Made by a program: the position numbers and the translations under genes
From: Zoroaster sp. YZ-2022
Lineage: Eukaryota > Echinodermata > Asteroidea > Forcipulatida > Zoroasteridae
DNA length: 64,000 bases
Reading direction: 5' to 3'
Assembly: GCA_029582265.1 (NCBI GenBank)
Contig: CM055827.1
Location: forward strand, 5,087,471 to 5,151,470
The notes under the pieces: model-generated
The model's database searches: none
Seen by the model: only the letters and a program-made list of their open reading frames with translations
What the model was told of the DNA's origin: nothing
In this document: positions 1-14,000 of the stretch, piece by piece
Layout of the letters: every line of letters begins with the position of its first letter
Numbering within the stretch: the first letter of the stretch is position 1

Positions 1-1322
1 TTCTGTAGTCAGAGGAGGATTTTAATAAGTGAATTGTATTGACAATCCAAGGCCCTGGTACTGGCATTGGAAGAGAAGGTATAACATTGGACTGTTGGAA
101 AAACTGCTTCTACAAAAATAAGTTAGCATAGCCAAACTGTGATAGTTTCAGCTTAGGCCAAACAAAACAAATGTTTTGTTTCCGGTAACATATCCACAAA
201 AATGATGGGTAGGTAGGTAGGGAATTTAAATTTTTTGTTAAATATTTTTTTCTATGTGTACTACTCAAAACAATTTAGGGAACACCGGAATAATCTCAGT
301 TAAAGCAAGATCATTTATTTCAGATAAACACAATGTTTCACAGAATTGATGAGAAACAACTGCACAATGAAACAGATGATAAAGGATGCATGTAGTGATT
401 ACACATTTCATGACATGACTACTGAAAGAGAGAGGGGGTTTGCAAATGAAAATCCCGGTTCATGGAACATTTCAAACCTATTTGATGTTAAAAATCCGGT
501 GTTCCCTAAATTGTTTTGAGTAGTATATTTCATGCATGCACATGTGCATATACAATACATGTATGTACATGTACATGTGTATGTACATGTGTATGTACGT
601 GTAATGTTTAAAAATACATTTTAAACAAATTTTATCATGAAATCAATTGGTTTGTTTTCCTTAATTCTTTTATATATACAATAGTGTGTTTAAAAAATAC
701 ACACCTAGAAAAAAATTCTTGACTTTCACGAATATTATTGGGTCAGTCGGGTTACCGGAAACACAACATTTAGTTTGTTGGCCTTATTACGTCGTTAACG
801 AGAATTGCATTAAAGTTTGGTGTTTTTTTATATTCATTCTAATGTGAAATTGAATGAAGAGTTCTCTTTACAATTTACTTGTTAGTAATTTATTCACATT
901 TCGAAAACAAACAAAAAATTACAACACCTCAAAGATGATTGATGGTCTTAGGATAGGGAGATTAATGACATCATCAGTTTGACTTGAATTCTCATATTCT
1001 TTCATCTATGAAAATATTTGTATGATATCACCGATCATTCATTTATTAACATTTTGTTTATCATACTTGTAATGTAACATTTAATAATAAATTGTTCACT
1101 TAAATTGCATGCATCAAAAGATAATGTCTAAGGAATTCCTGTGAATGAAGACTTTTGACCAATAATCATATTGATTCATTTAAAATCTGTGAAATCACAT
1201 GATAAGTGTGCATGTCAGTGTTGATTAACATAATTTTTGAACTTGTCATATTGTCCATAAAGAACTAATTGATCATTGGTCAGTATAGGCAGGAGACCAG
1301 AATATTCAGGAATAACAGAGTC
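1..1322. other. Intron or upstream DNA with one MITE
   Basis: AT-rich and non-coding. Bases 61-130 are a partial copy of the dispersed element that forms the 81-bp satellite at 11164. A 265-bp MITE lies at 259-525, and a short acatgtgt/gtatgtac microsatellite at about 540-602. No Ig-domain exon was recognised. Confidence 0.6.
259..525 (-). mobile_element. 265-bp MITE family 1, copy 1
   Basis: Terminal inverted repeats tactactcaaaacaattta and gggaacaccgg at both ends. The inside is the reverse complement of the copies at 14844, 38463 and 47267. TA at the ends suggests a Tc1/mariner-type mobiliser. No coding capacity. Confidence 0.88.
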
Positions 1323-1612
1323 TGGCCTCTATGGCCAGGTGACCTCTTTTGCCAAGTGACCTCTTTGGCCAAGTGACCTCTTTGGCCAGGTGGCCTCTTT
1401 GGCCAAGTGACCTCTTTGGCCAAGTGACCTCTTTGGCCAGGTGGCCTCTTTGGCCAGGTGACCGCTTAGGCAAGGTGACCACTATGGCAAGTTGGCCTGT
1501 TTGGTCAGGTGACTTCTTTGGCCAGGTGACCTCTTTGGCCAGGTGACCTCTTTGGCCAGGTGACCTCTTTGGCCAGGTGACCTCTTTGGCCAGTTGACTT
1601 CTTTGGTTAGGT
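1323..1612. repeat. 17-bp minisatellite (TGACCTCTTTGGCCAAG-type)
   Basis: About 17 tandem copies of a 17-bp unit (aagtgacctctttggcc with g/a variants) near the left edge. It gives rise to open frames on both strands with a repeated WPKRSPGQRGHLAKEV pattern, which are by-products. Each unit contains TGACCT. Confidence 0.9.
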
Positions 1613-1856
1613 GCAAAGTCATTTTCAAGTACTTTAACATCATGATTTTCAGTTTGTGTATGTCTAGTTTTTCCGTACATATACATTTTGTCATATTTTT
1701 GTGTTTCACTACCTTATTTGCATGATTATAAATTACTGTATTAGTATTTTTGCATTTGCAAGCAGCATGTTGTCATGTAACTGCATGGTCATTTTGAGTT
1801 TTGTTTTCTTTTTGTTTTGTTCTTTTCGTTTGCTCGATGTGCATCCTTCACAACAG

Positions 1857-2094
1857 GCGTACCTATCCCAACACGTCTCCCTGAGACCACAGCAGCCTCA
1901 ACAGCTGCCCCTGTACCGCAAATAACAACCCAATCTCCCCCTGACCGACCAGACACAGGGCCTGTCCCATCCAAGCCTCGTTATGTCTTGGCATCTGATG
2001 TGCGAGCACAATCCTTCAGACTGACTTGGAGGGAACCAACGCAGATAAACGGCAACTTAAAAAACTACAGGATATACGTCAGATGGAACGGAGG
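1857..2094 (+). CDS. DCC/NEO1: Exon: Ig-FN3 linker and first half of FN3-1
   Basis: First coding exon in the window; enters in phase 1 and leaves in phase 2. About 40 residues rich in Pro, Thr, Ala and Gln form a linker, followed by the A-C strands of FN3-1 (QSFRLTWREPTQINGNLKNY), which aligns with human DCC FN3-1 around its RLSWRPP motif. Acceptor cacaacag, donor gg/gtacgt. Read-through past the donor soon meets a stop. The linker corresponds to the spacer between Ig4 and FN3-1. Confidence 0.88.
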
Positions 2095-5000
2095 GTACGT
2101 CAACGAAAATTATATGCTCAATTTTAGAATGTTATTATTTTAAACAATTCCAAGGATTGTCCCTATTTTGAGTCTTTGTCCAGGTGTAACTTGAAGTACA
2201 ACCATTAAATTAAATAGTCTAAATTCTTTTTAATTATACTATACACACTTTTCAGATGAATTTCAGAATTCTAACAATGAGACAAATCACATTGTCTTCC
2301 ATGAATATGTATTCACTTCAGTAATATAATTATAAACGGTGATACTCAAATTAAACAACATGTATGCCAACAATTCAAGAAATTTTAAGCTTAAAAAGAA
2401 TAAATGAACATTTGATCTCTTTTCCAACAGGTTAAAAATTGAAACGGCCTATGACCTGACCAAGGTCATCAGCGACCTCATACCTGAGACGAGATATGAG
2501 ATTGACATCTATGCCATCAATGAAAATGGGGGAGGAGAGCCGTCAGACATGGTGGTGGTTGAGACATTACCCCATGGTATGGGTATTATACAATGGGGGT
2601 TACAGGGAGTTGGGGTGGGTGGGGGTGTCAGAGAAGGGGCCCATCACATTGTTGGCCATAGGCAAAAAGTCAAACCTGCTTTTATAAAAAATAGATGCCT
2701 AGGAACCAATATAGCTACAGAGTTAAGTACAGTGGGAGTAAGGTTTGCGGTAAGCATCATGTATTAACAGCGGCGTAGCCAGGACTTTTTCAGTGGGGGG
2801 GGGGCCAGGGGGTATGGGTTTTTTCCCCTTTACTTTTTCTTTTCTTTTTTTGGGGCACTATTGGGATTTTTCGTGGGGGGCACCTAAAAAGGGCACTGGA
2901 AATTTGTGGGGGGCACGTGCCCCCCACAGGTCTCGCCGTGGCTACGCTGCTGTGTGTTAACAATCTGTTAAGATGATTGGAATATACTGATTGAAACGTC
3001 AAGTTATCTCACCACCAGTTTTTCTCAGGACCAACGCTTATTACAACTAAGAGATTGTTACATGGTGCAAACCTTACTCCAATTATTCGTTTTTGTTTTA
3101 TTAACTCCTAAAAAAAAATATTCAGGAAAATACAATATTTGGGAACTATGTTTATGAAGATTGAAGACGTATATTATAAAAAATATAATTTTGTAAATCT
3201 GCCTTTTTTGTTTCCCCTAAAAAAAACCTTTAAAAAACAGGTGATTATCTTGATCCTCCTACCAATGTCCGGGCAAGACCGGAGGAGGGTAGTTGCATGG
3301 CTCTCTTGATGACGTGGGAGCCGCCGCAAGGAGGCGTGGCACAGAGCTATGAAGTCTACTATGCCGATCTCAGTGCGGGCGTGGCCCAGGAGCTGCAGCT
3401 CTACACCGAGCAGGAGTTCTACCTGATCACAAACCTGAAACCTTTCACAAGTTATGGCCTGAGAGTTGTCGCTGTCAATGCGAATGGACCCGGAACGTCA
3501 TCAACTAACTTGGAAGCCAAAACGTCCCAGTGCAGTGAGTAGTATCATGACAAAATTATGATAAAATTGTTAACCTCTCCCCTCCCCCACAACAAAAGAA
3601 CAAAACAAAAACAACCCCCCCCCCCCAACATCAGTGTACCTACCTCCTTTTCCATGGATCTACAACTGTGTTTCTTTTCCTTAAATCTTGGATCTGTGCC
3701 TTCTCCTCCCCTCCCTCTTCACCCCAAATTTATTTTTGTACCCTTTTACAGTTTTTCAATGACCCCCAAAGATGCAGGCCTGTGATTCTCAGGATTTTGT
3801 TACAATTTTCCCTTTGCCTCAAAATGTTCTTGAAAGACGAGAATAAGCCACCAAGAAAAGAAAGGAGTAGCCTGTTCTTGTCCAAACCTCTAGTTTGGTG
3901 TTTGTGGGGATGTGGAGAGTCTGTAAATCCTCCAAAATTAAACATCTAGGAGGTTCAGGGAGCCTTGTCCTCTAGACCAAAAGGAGACTCAGGTCTGCTA
4001 CAACTTTTTTCAGGATTTTTTGCATATTTGTCAAATCACACCCCTGGTAATGGTAGACCCTTAAAAACCAACACATATTTATTTTGTATTTACCCCCCCC
4101 CCCCCACCCCCACAACAAAAGAGCCCTCAGGTTTTCCAGACAACATCACCGTTGAGGTTGATTCTGCCACATCGATCATCATCCGGTGGGACCAACCACC
4201 AGTCAACCAACGCAACGGCCTCGTCACTGGCTACAAACTGAAGTACCGTACCATAAACAATGGAAAGCGAACACACTCGGTGGTGCTTGACGGCAATCTC
4301 AAGTCCTACACTATACCAGGTGACTAGCTCCTCCAAGAGGATAATACAACATCATTTACAGATATATGGCCAGTGTTTCTTCATTATCGTACAGGCAATT
4401 TTTGGTTCTAATCAGATCTTTGTCAAATCATCAAATCAGGCCTGCGATTTCTCAGGATATTTCCTGATTTCATGTTTTTTTTTTTACAAATCTCCCTTTG
4501 CCTCAAAATTTTCTTGAAAGAAGAGAAGTAGCCACCAAGGAAAGCAAGAAGTATCCTGTATTGTGTCCAAACGTCTAGTTTCTTGTTTGTGGAGATGTGG
4601 AGAGTCTGTAAAGCCTCCATAATTAAACATCCAGGAAGTTCAAGGGGCTTTGTCCTCTAGACCAAAGGGAGACCCAGACCCACTACCCATTTTTCCGATT
4701 TTTTTTTTTCTTTTGTCAAATCACACATATTAATGCACATATTAATTTTCTTGCAGATTTGGACAGAGGCGCTGGGTATGAAATACGAATGGCTGCTTCC
4801 AATGCCAATGGCACCGGACCCTACTCGGACTGGGAACAAGTCTACACGTTTGACGTCGACAAAAATGGTATTTTATAACTAGCTACCCCCTTTGCTCAAA
4901 AATACAGTCTGAAATGATCATGATGTGGATGGTTTAAAGGGGCAGTGTCATCACCATTAATAGGGCATGGAATCGCAGTGCTAGTTTTAGATTAATTCAG

Positions 5001-8000
5001 TGACTGAAAATAATGCCCCACATGATCAGGTCATATTACCGTTGCTGCTGAATAAATGAGCCAGTAATTTTCAGTCACTGTGTTCGTCTTAAACTAAAAC
5101 ACCGATTCCATGCCCTTATTGAAAGTCTGCTCGGATCGTGACGATACTGCCCCTTAAAAGGCAGTGTCAAATGTCAGTACATTCATCCATACTTAATAAG
5201 AATCACAAGATAAAAATTATACAGATATATGTAAATGTAATTCAATACCAACCATGAACAAGTTTCAGCTTATTTCATTGGATTGGAGGTAATAGTGAAA
5301 ATGCATTTAGGATTATTTGTATTCATTCAAAAATGGAAGCCACAGGTCTGTGATTTCTCAGGATTTTTCCTGATTTCACGATGCTTTACAAATCTCCCTT
5401 TGACTGAAAATTTTCTTGACGGAAGGGAAGTAGCCACCCCTGAAGCCAGTGAATCCATTTTTAGATATGAATTTTTATTTGTGTTTTCCCGAAAGTGACA
5501 ACATGTCAGACGACTTGACTTGAATTAGTGTACCAGGCATTATTTTTCGAATAAACAAAACCCCGAAAACTCTTCACCGGGTTCTGCTTTCCCATAATTG
5601 CTTCCAGTACAACTCGAGTTGCAAAGCCAAAACACTTTAGGCAGAACTAACCACTGAATTCAAATTTGATGAGATTTTTATTTTTTGTTGTTGATATTTT
5701 CCTTTCTGTCTCTCTGGTAGCGGAATTATTAATAACACTAACGACTAATGAGTGCTGTGTTAAACCTTCAAATGCCTAAAGGGAAGGTACAACCACTGGT
5801 AATTGTGACTGGCTCTGGCAAACCCTAAACTTGGACCCAATTTTCAAAAGTGAGATTTTGGTATAGTTTGATTCTCTACATTTTCCCTCTTTCATTTGAT
5901 ACCAGATTTGTAGAAATCAGAACAAAATTCTTATAATATAAGAAGAAAACAATTCTGATAACTACAAATCTGGTATCAAATGAAAGAGGAAAATCTAGAG
6001 AATCAAACTATACCAAAATCTTTAAAAAAAATCTGATTTCTACAAATCTGGTATCAAATGAAAAAGGAAAATCTAGAGAATCAAACTATACCAAAATCTC
6101 ATTTTTGAAAATTGGGTCCAAGTTTAGGGTTTTGCCAGAGCCAGTCACAATTAACCGATTACAAAATAACAAAATTATTGTCTGAAAACTAATCATCCTG
6201 AAAACATTTTGTCTGAAGAATAAACAAAGAACTTTGCACATTTTCAAAAAGTTTCTGATTTCATGACTTAGACGCGACTTTCAGAGGATGGTTGTTTATC
6301 TGTCTTGATTCAGAGGAAGTAAGCATACTCACAGAAGCAAACATTGCTTGTGTTGTACCTTGCCTTTAACTGTAGTATGTAAGGTTTTCATGGGACATCC
6401 CTGGTTTCTTAAGGCACACAGAATGTGTGGAGTCAAGTTTTCAATTGATGCATTTGATGCCGTTTATAATTGAAAACTACACAAAAGTTGATTCATTTGG
6501 CTGTATATCTCAACATATCTCATTGTACTGACAATGAAAATGCATCAAATTCAAAATGTTTCAGAGTGAATTTATGAAACAGAATATTTCATTCCTTCTT
6601 ATTACATGGGTTCTTGTTTCCGGGCCCAATTTTTTTTTTTCAGAGCTGATACTATTAGTGTGGTTTGCGGGTAACACCATTTCAAAAAATTTGCTAAGCG
6701 AAAAGAACATTTTGCTTAGCATTTTTTTGTTATTGTATCAACTACCGCGCAAAGGTCTATTTAATGCAAATTGTGTTTTTGGCTGGTATCTAGTTTGAGG
6801 TCGAATAGCATTGATGTTGCCATGATTTCACAAGATGGGTACCAGTATGATAGGGAAAAAATCATCTATGGTTGGGAAGAAAGACTAAGCAAGTGTGTGT
6901 TGTACCTTAAGACCATCACTGCATTAACCCTCCTACTACTACACAGGTCAAAATGTTGATATACTTGCCAAGGTGTATCAAATGCACTTAAAAGTCAAAC
7001 ACCGTCAAACCTTACATGTAGTAAGTACATTTACAGGTCAAAATGAGTTGACCGTTTTTGACTGGTAAAAGCATTGTCTGATATTGTTCAGGGTGGTCAA
7101 AATGACAGTAAAAACCCATAAAAAATGCCCCTGTGTGTATATTTGGATCAACAGTTAAAACAGGCAGTTGACTGATTTTGACCTCTATAGCTACTTGCCA
7201 CTACAGTGCAGCTATAGTAGGAGGGTTAATTATAGCAGTCCCAAAAAGGGAGGCTCGCATCATCCCCGACCATGGTCCTGATTGGCCAAAGCAAGCTGCT
7301 TAGTAGCTCTGTCATAATAGTTCCACCAAGAACATGATTTCAATACAGCTGTCAATAACCATTCTTGCAACGCTTACAAGTTTTTCTCTCTTTCTCTCTT
7401 CCAATTGCCCTTCTGTTTCACGTCGTAATCTTCATCCGTTTGTTGGTTGTGGTGTGAATTAATTTGTCCCAATCCATGTAACTATCCGCAATTATGGCGT
7501 CCATGTTTTTTTGGCACTGTCATGTCACTATTCGTCTCGTTGTATCTCCGTCCATCTCTCACTGTACGTTTCTCCATGTGTGATCATCCCAACGTCACAC
7601 GCACACCAGAAAACAACGTTCCGCCGGCACCGTCTCAGCTTCATGCCGTAGCATCCCAAAACAAAATCGTGGTGACTTGGGATCCCCCGCTGGACACGAG
7701 CATCATGATTCGTGGGTACATCTTGGGCTATGGGCCCCGCATTCCTGGCGCCGTTGTCAAAACCCTTCCTAGCTCGCAAACTCAACACACCATCCCTAAC
7801 CTAACACCCAACACCCTGTATGTGCTCAAACTGCGGGCATTCAATCAGGTCGGTGAAGGGCCGTCTTTGTATAAGGATGTATCCACACCACCACCAGGCA
7901 GTAAGTTTTCCGATTATTTCCTTAATACTAAGCTTGTGTCGTATTTTCCACATAGCAGATTGATCAATTTCCATTTATGATTTGACATGTTACTTTTACT

Positions 8001-11000
8001 CTGGGAGGCTTGATAAGTTCTGTAAGTCTGTTTGAACAGAAGTCAGTACAAATCAAGACAAATTATCTATTTTTTTGTGGATGTATCAAAATTAAACATC
8101 ACACTTCATGTAAAAGTTTTTTATTTTTTTTATGTTGGCAGGCATTTGCTCTGAAAATGTGGAATGGGTTCAGCTTCTACTGATGTTTACAATTTGTTTT
8201 CAGTGGCAGCTGCATTTAATTATGCCTCTGCCTTAATTTGGGAAATTGACCAATCAGACACTGTTATTAGAATAACTTTTTTTCTTTCTTTATTTCAATA
8301 AACCTAACCTTTAATATCCACATTGCATCTCAAACCACATTTACTCATCTTAATAGAGAGCATCACTCCATTCATAACCATAGTAACCGTCACTACTAGA
8401 ACGTTGCAACTAAAACATGCTCACCAGCTTCATTTCAAAGCATGCATTAACATAACATTACACATTCAGAAAACTTTTTCTGTCAGATAATCCGTGACCC
8501 ATTTGTTTCAGACTTATTTTGGACACTTTCACCACTATATCAGGCTTTTCCCTGTTAATAGCTAACCGCATCTAACCATGGAACTATTCTCATTGATTTT
8601 TGGTTTATTGGAATGACAAACGAAACAAACTTGCTCGATAACAATCTCGTTCTCTTCTTGTCATGTTTTCTGGCATGTGCCTGACTACGCATGAACCAGT
8701 GAGTCCTAGATCTCCGGACAGACATGCATGATTAGGAGTTCCCATATTTGATTCAGTTCATATGTGATTGATTTATGCATTTTCTAAACATTTATGATCA
8801 GATTAATATTTTGTTGATATTCTGAACCCAATCCAACCTTATGTTTACGCCTATTTGTATTGACTAATCCGCCGACTGCCGTTTTATATCGCCTTACTGC
8901 ATGGTACCACATGTCACATGCATTACACGTGCACTTAACCAATGGTTTGATTCCTGCAAACCCTTTGCCAGCGATATGTAGTAGTCTCATGTGGTGAATG
9001 CACCTCCACTTTACATAGTAATATGTTCTACGCAGTTATTCTACCTTTCATAAACTGACAGCCAAAGGGTTTTTGGCAGGTCTGCCAACCTGCTGACAAA
9101 ACGCACTGCAGTGACACGGTACACAGGCATTTCATCAAATTGTGTATATATCACTGGTTGAAGAAACTCTAGATTGCATGAAAAACCAAATGCTTGATTC
9201 CGCATTTCGATGGCGACACGCACGTAAATGGTCGGTGGATTAGTTTATTAAGTCCCAAACCATTTTTCAAGCGTACCTTTCAAATCCATGTCCTGTAACA
9301 GATAATGTGTTGGTTCCCTGTACCGTCCAGTTAAATATTGACTTTGGTTTGGCAACAGATCTTCCTTTTCAGTGAAACTTAAAGAAAAGGGGAAAGTCTG
9401 ACTTAAATTCATTAACAAATATTGTAATGAGAATTAAGTGCAGTACAAACAGTAAAATTTGTAGCTTTTCATGGTGATATGTGATATTCTCAAATGAGTA
9501 GTAATTAGTTCTCAACGTTTTGATCAATATGCTCTGAAGACATTCTCCTGAAGATGATCAGAGCATACTGATCGAACTGTTGAGTTGTAACCTCCAGTTC
9601 TTTTCAGAACTAATTACTATTCATTTGAGAATTTCACATGTTGTCACCGCAAATAGTCTTTACATAGCAATACAAAAACTTTACTTAATAAATATTGAGT
9701 AATAACTTTTGAATACTGACAAGATATGAGCTAAAAAAAACTCACACCTTGTTGAAAACTTTACCTCTAATCTTAGCTTTTCATGTGACATTCATGTTGA
9801 AACAATTTTGAGAATTTTTTTTTTTTTTTTTTTAAATTCAAAAGTGACAGCTGATTTTATTATTCACATTTTAGTTGGAATAACCAGTTTACATTCTTTT
9901 CAGTTATTTATTGTGACAGTACAAACGTGTTTTAAAACAGTGGAGAGGAATTGTCAATTTGTTGAGAAAATTGAAAAACAATAAATGAAGAGAAGAGGAC
10001 AATTTAAGGGATATTTGAGGGGGAAACGCATTGCAATTTTACTATTATAAATAAACTCCCAAACCCAGTTGAAGATTATTTAATTTTTTTTTGTCAATAA
10101 AAGAGTATCCGTTACCTATTTCACAGCATTAGGGCCTAGCCCAACAAGGACTATGAACGTACCTGCAAGTAAGACTACCCTAACCCCAAACCCCTTTAGT
10201 TAGTGATTTTGTTGTGGTGATTTCATGTAGTTTACATTGTCGCATTGTGTTCCAGGTATTACTTATTTTGCCCCATTTGTCTTTTTGACTTCACCCGTCC
10301 CTTTTTATCCGATGATGCAACTTTGCTACCCCTAAAGTTTAACTCACCATTTATCAGTTATTTCATTTTAACATTTTTATTTTTTAGTAACTATCAGCAT
10401 TTTAATTTGTACACATTTAATGCAAACAAAAAAGATTTGAATAATTTATTTTGAAATGGTAAAACTAATTTTATTATATTTAAAAAAAAAAGTCTTTCTT
10501 TTTTTCTAACAAATCAGCAGTTTAATTTGGACGCATTTTATGCAACCAAAAACGTTTTATAGAATTCTGTTTTGAAATGTTACTTTCTTTCTGTTTATGA
10601 AGTTAATAATTGAAGTTTTTAATAATATTTTAAGCACTTACATCACACTTTGTCACCCTATATTGTTATATGCATTCTTATTGCCTGTCAGTTATTTAAT
10701 TTGACCTCTGACCCCCATTGTGTATGTACAAGAGCAGTGTAACATTACCATGAAACGACCATATCATTTCATATCATCCAAGAATTGATTTTGTATGCAA
10801 ATCACTCACCATTTCATCCATCATGACAAACAGTGTACAAACTTCATCATGTCAATATGAAGTCATTATTGTGTTGGTTTAAAAGTGTACTTAATAACTG
10901 TGATTTTGTCAAAGGTTATAAACTAAATGTGTCGGTAAGAAAGTGTTTTTCATACAAATCTATATTTCTCCCTCCCTCAGATTAACCAAATTGAGTTCAA

Positions 11001-14000
11001 AGACCATACAATGTATGTTTAGATCAAAAGAAAGGGAAAACAATAATTTTTAGTTTTTTTTATTATAAATTTGAACTTTTTAGAATTGTATCCACCATTT
11101 GAAATTTGCTACTAGCTTCAGCTTTTTATCACAGTGCAAGTCTATCCTGACCACATCTTATTAAAGGGAAGATACAACATTGGTAATGTTGGCCAAACTG
11201 CTTCTATGAGTATGCTTACTCTCGTTGAATCAAGATATACATTGAAGGGAAGATACAACATTGGTAATGTTGGCCAAACTGCTTCTATGAGTATGCTTAC
11301 TCTCTTTGAATCAAGATATACATTGAAGGGAAGATACAACATTGGTAATGTTGGCAAAACTGCTTCTATGAGTATGCTTACTCTCTTTGAATCAAGATAT
11401 ACATTGAAGGGAAGATACAACATTGGTAATGTTGGCAAAACTGCTTCTATGAGTATGCTTACTCTCGTTGAATCAAGATATACATTGAAGGGAAGATACA
11501 ACATTGGTAATGTTGGCAAACTGCTTCTATGAGTATGCTTACTCTCGTTGAATCAAGATATACATTGAAGGGAAGATACAACATTGGTAATGTTGGCAAA
11601 ACTGCTTCTATGAGTATGCTTACTCTCGTTGAATCAAGATATACATTGAAGGGAAGATACAACATTGGTAATGTTGGCCAAACTGCTTCTATGAGTATGC
11701 TTACTCTCTTTGAATCAAGATATACATTGAAGGGAAGATACAACATTGGTAATGTTGGCCAAACTGCTTCTATGAGTATGCTTACTCTCTATGAATCAAG
11801 ATATACATTGAAGGGAAGATACAACATTGGTAATGTTGGCCAAACTGCTTCTATGAGTGTGTTTACTCTCTTTGAATCAAGATATGCATTACACAACCAA
11901 CCTGGGGACATTTCTGCTTGTTTATGTTGTGTTCCTTTACAAGAAAATAATGAAAATGTATTCAGATTTATTGTATTTATTCTTAGGTGAAATCTAGGAA
12001 AGAGAACTCTTTCCTAAATTCAAACTGGAAATTATGAAACTTTTCTTTAAAATTACAGATAAAATTACTTACAGGGAAGATTAATAACACCATCAAAAGT
12101 TATTAGTTGTTTTTAATTACCAATCCTATACTTTGCCTTTTAATTGTTTAACCCTCCTATGGTTTGACCTTTCAAAACCTTTCAAAATCTGCTTACGGGC
12201 CAAAATGGCTATCAATAATTATGAACCCTTTAAAACCCTCCAGAATTTGTTGCTACTGAACAACCACACCTTTCAATACCCTTTGAAAGGTATTGAAACA
12301 TTTCAACACCAGTTTGTTCAGAGAGTTGTTACACCTTTCGAAACCTTTCATAGGTCCCTTTTGTCAGACAGTTTTCTCACCTTTCAAAACCCTTCAGTAC
12401 AGCAAACTTGAAAGGTTTTGAAAGGTCTGACAATTCTATGGCAACTGCACTGTATATAGGAGGGTTAAAGTAAAATGATGTTTAATACCAAATCCCTGAC
12501 ATTTCAGTGGAACTTTTTCTTCTCTTTTTTTACCACAGAAAGTTCATATAAGTGTGTCCATGGAGACTTGAAATCCTTAACATTACACAGCTAGGTGTCA
12601 CCTATTGTGTTTTCAACTGATAACAGTTTATATAACAAACAAATGCATGCTGTCGGTGTTTTCTGTCAAATTAGAGGGGAGCGTTGAATGATATATTCTC
12701 GATGCTTTATCACCATAGGTACAGTTATTCCCTCTATGCCCATGGGCCTTCGAGTTGTCATAACATCCCCGTATAGTGCCGTGGTGTCATGGGTGGACCA
12801 AGATTACATCGGAGAATCCATTCCAGAAGGTCGGAATTATACCGTCAGGTATAAGACCAACTACCCTTCAAACAAGTAAGTCAGGCCTGTGATTTCTCGG
12901 GATTTTTCCTGATTTCAAGTTTTTTGGGGGGGACAAATCGCCCTGAGAGAAGAGAAGTAGCCACCAGTGAAAGAAAGAAGTAGCCTGTATCGTGTCCAAA
13001 CCTCTAGTTTCTTGTTTGTGGGGATGTGGAGAGTCTGTAAATTCTCCAAAATTAAACATCCAGGTAGTTCAGGGGGCTTTGTCCTCTAGACCAAAGGGAG
13101 ACCCAGGCCTGCTACCCATTTTGTTTTTTACTTTTGTCAAATCACACCCCTGTCAAGTGGAAACATTCTTTGAGTCAAGGGAAGAGACTGGTATGTTGTG
13201 TGGGGCAGGCATGGCTCAGCCAACCACCAACCACCAAAATAAATTTTAAAAAAGGGAACAAATTGTATCCGTCAAATGTTTTGATCAAAAGAAACAAAAA
13301 ATTAATAAATTATTTTTTTAGTAAAATTTAACTTTGTAGAACTAGTTCAGCTTCAGGATCCAGTGGGGTGGGCCAGGTTCACTAACCACCAACCACCAAA
13401 CTAAGTTTAACAAAATAAAAGCGGAAAAAAACTTATCCACCAAATTTTGTACATATGGATGGTAAATATTATGAAATATTGAACAAATTTAGAGATATTT
13501 TCACAGATCTTCCTCTTTGCTGAGTTTAAATATCGCCCCAAAATTCATTTGTTTATGTTTGAAATTTATAGAGAAACCTAGTCTTTGGTCATTTGCAATA
13601 AACACTTCCAAAGATAGTGTACGATTTGGTGTTGTACCTTTAACCCTAACCCCCTAGGTATTCTGGCTAGGAACATTCCTGAATCCTCCAAAGTCCATCA
13701 GTGCACTTTTGGAAACATGCCCTTATCTTTAAAATGCACCATGCATTTTCGTTGATCTTTCATATTCAGCACTTATGGCCTATACTTCTTGCCAGGTAGT
13801 AATTTTGTCCCATTTGAAGAGGTGAAAGTACCAGTTTCCAACAGTGCTGAATTTTTCCAAAAAAGTGCCCCTTGGAGGATTTTGCAGGATATGGGGTGGT
13901 TAGGGTTAATATTGTGATTATGCATTTTCTCCATGTTCAGATATATGTATGCCAACTCTTCTGACTTGAATGTCATCATCCGTAACTTGAACCCTGCCAC

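Noticed and set aside
1306..1686. 126-codon minus-strand open frame of repeated WPKRSPGQRG and plus-strand counterparts
   Set aside because: Entirely made by the 17-bp minisatellite; frames on both strands are open for the same reason.
11164..11890. CRISPR-like array
   Set aside because: Units are directly adjacent without variable spacers, and the genome is eukaryotic.
11134..11990. Repeated open frames of 125-153 codons on both strands
   Set aside because: Produced by the 81-bp satellite (27 codons per unit); no start context, splice support or related protein.
13640..13655. Interstitial telomere sequence (ccctaacc)
   Set aside because: Only one to two units, and they form the inverted termini of a TTAA-flanked MITE.
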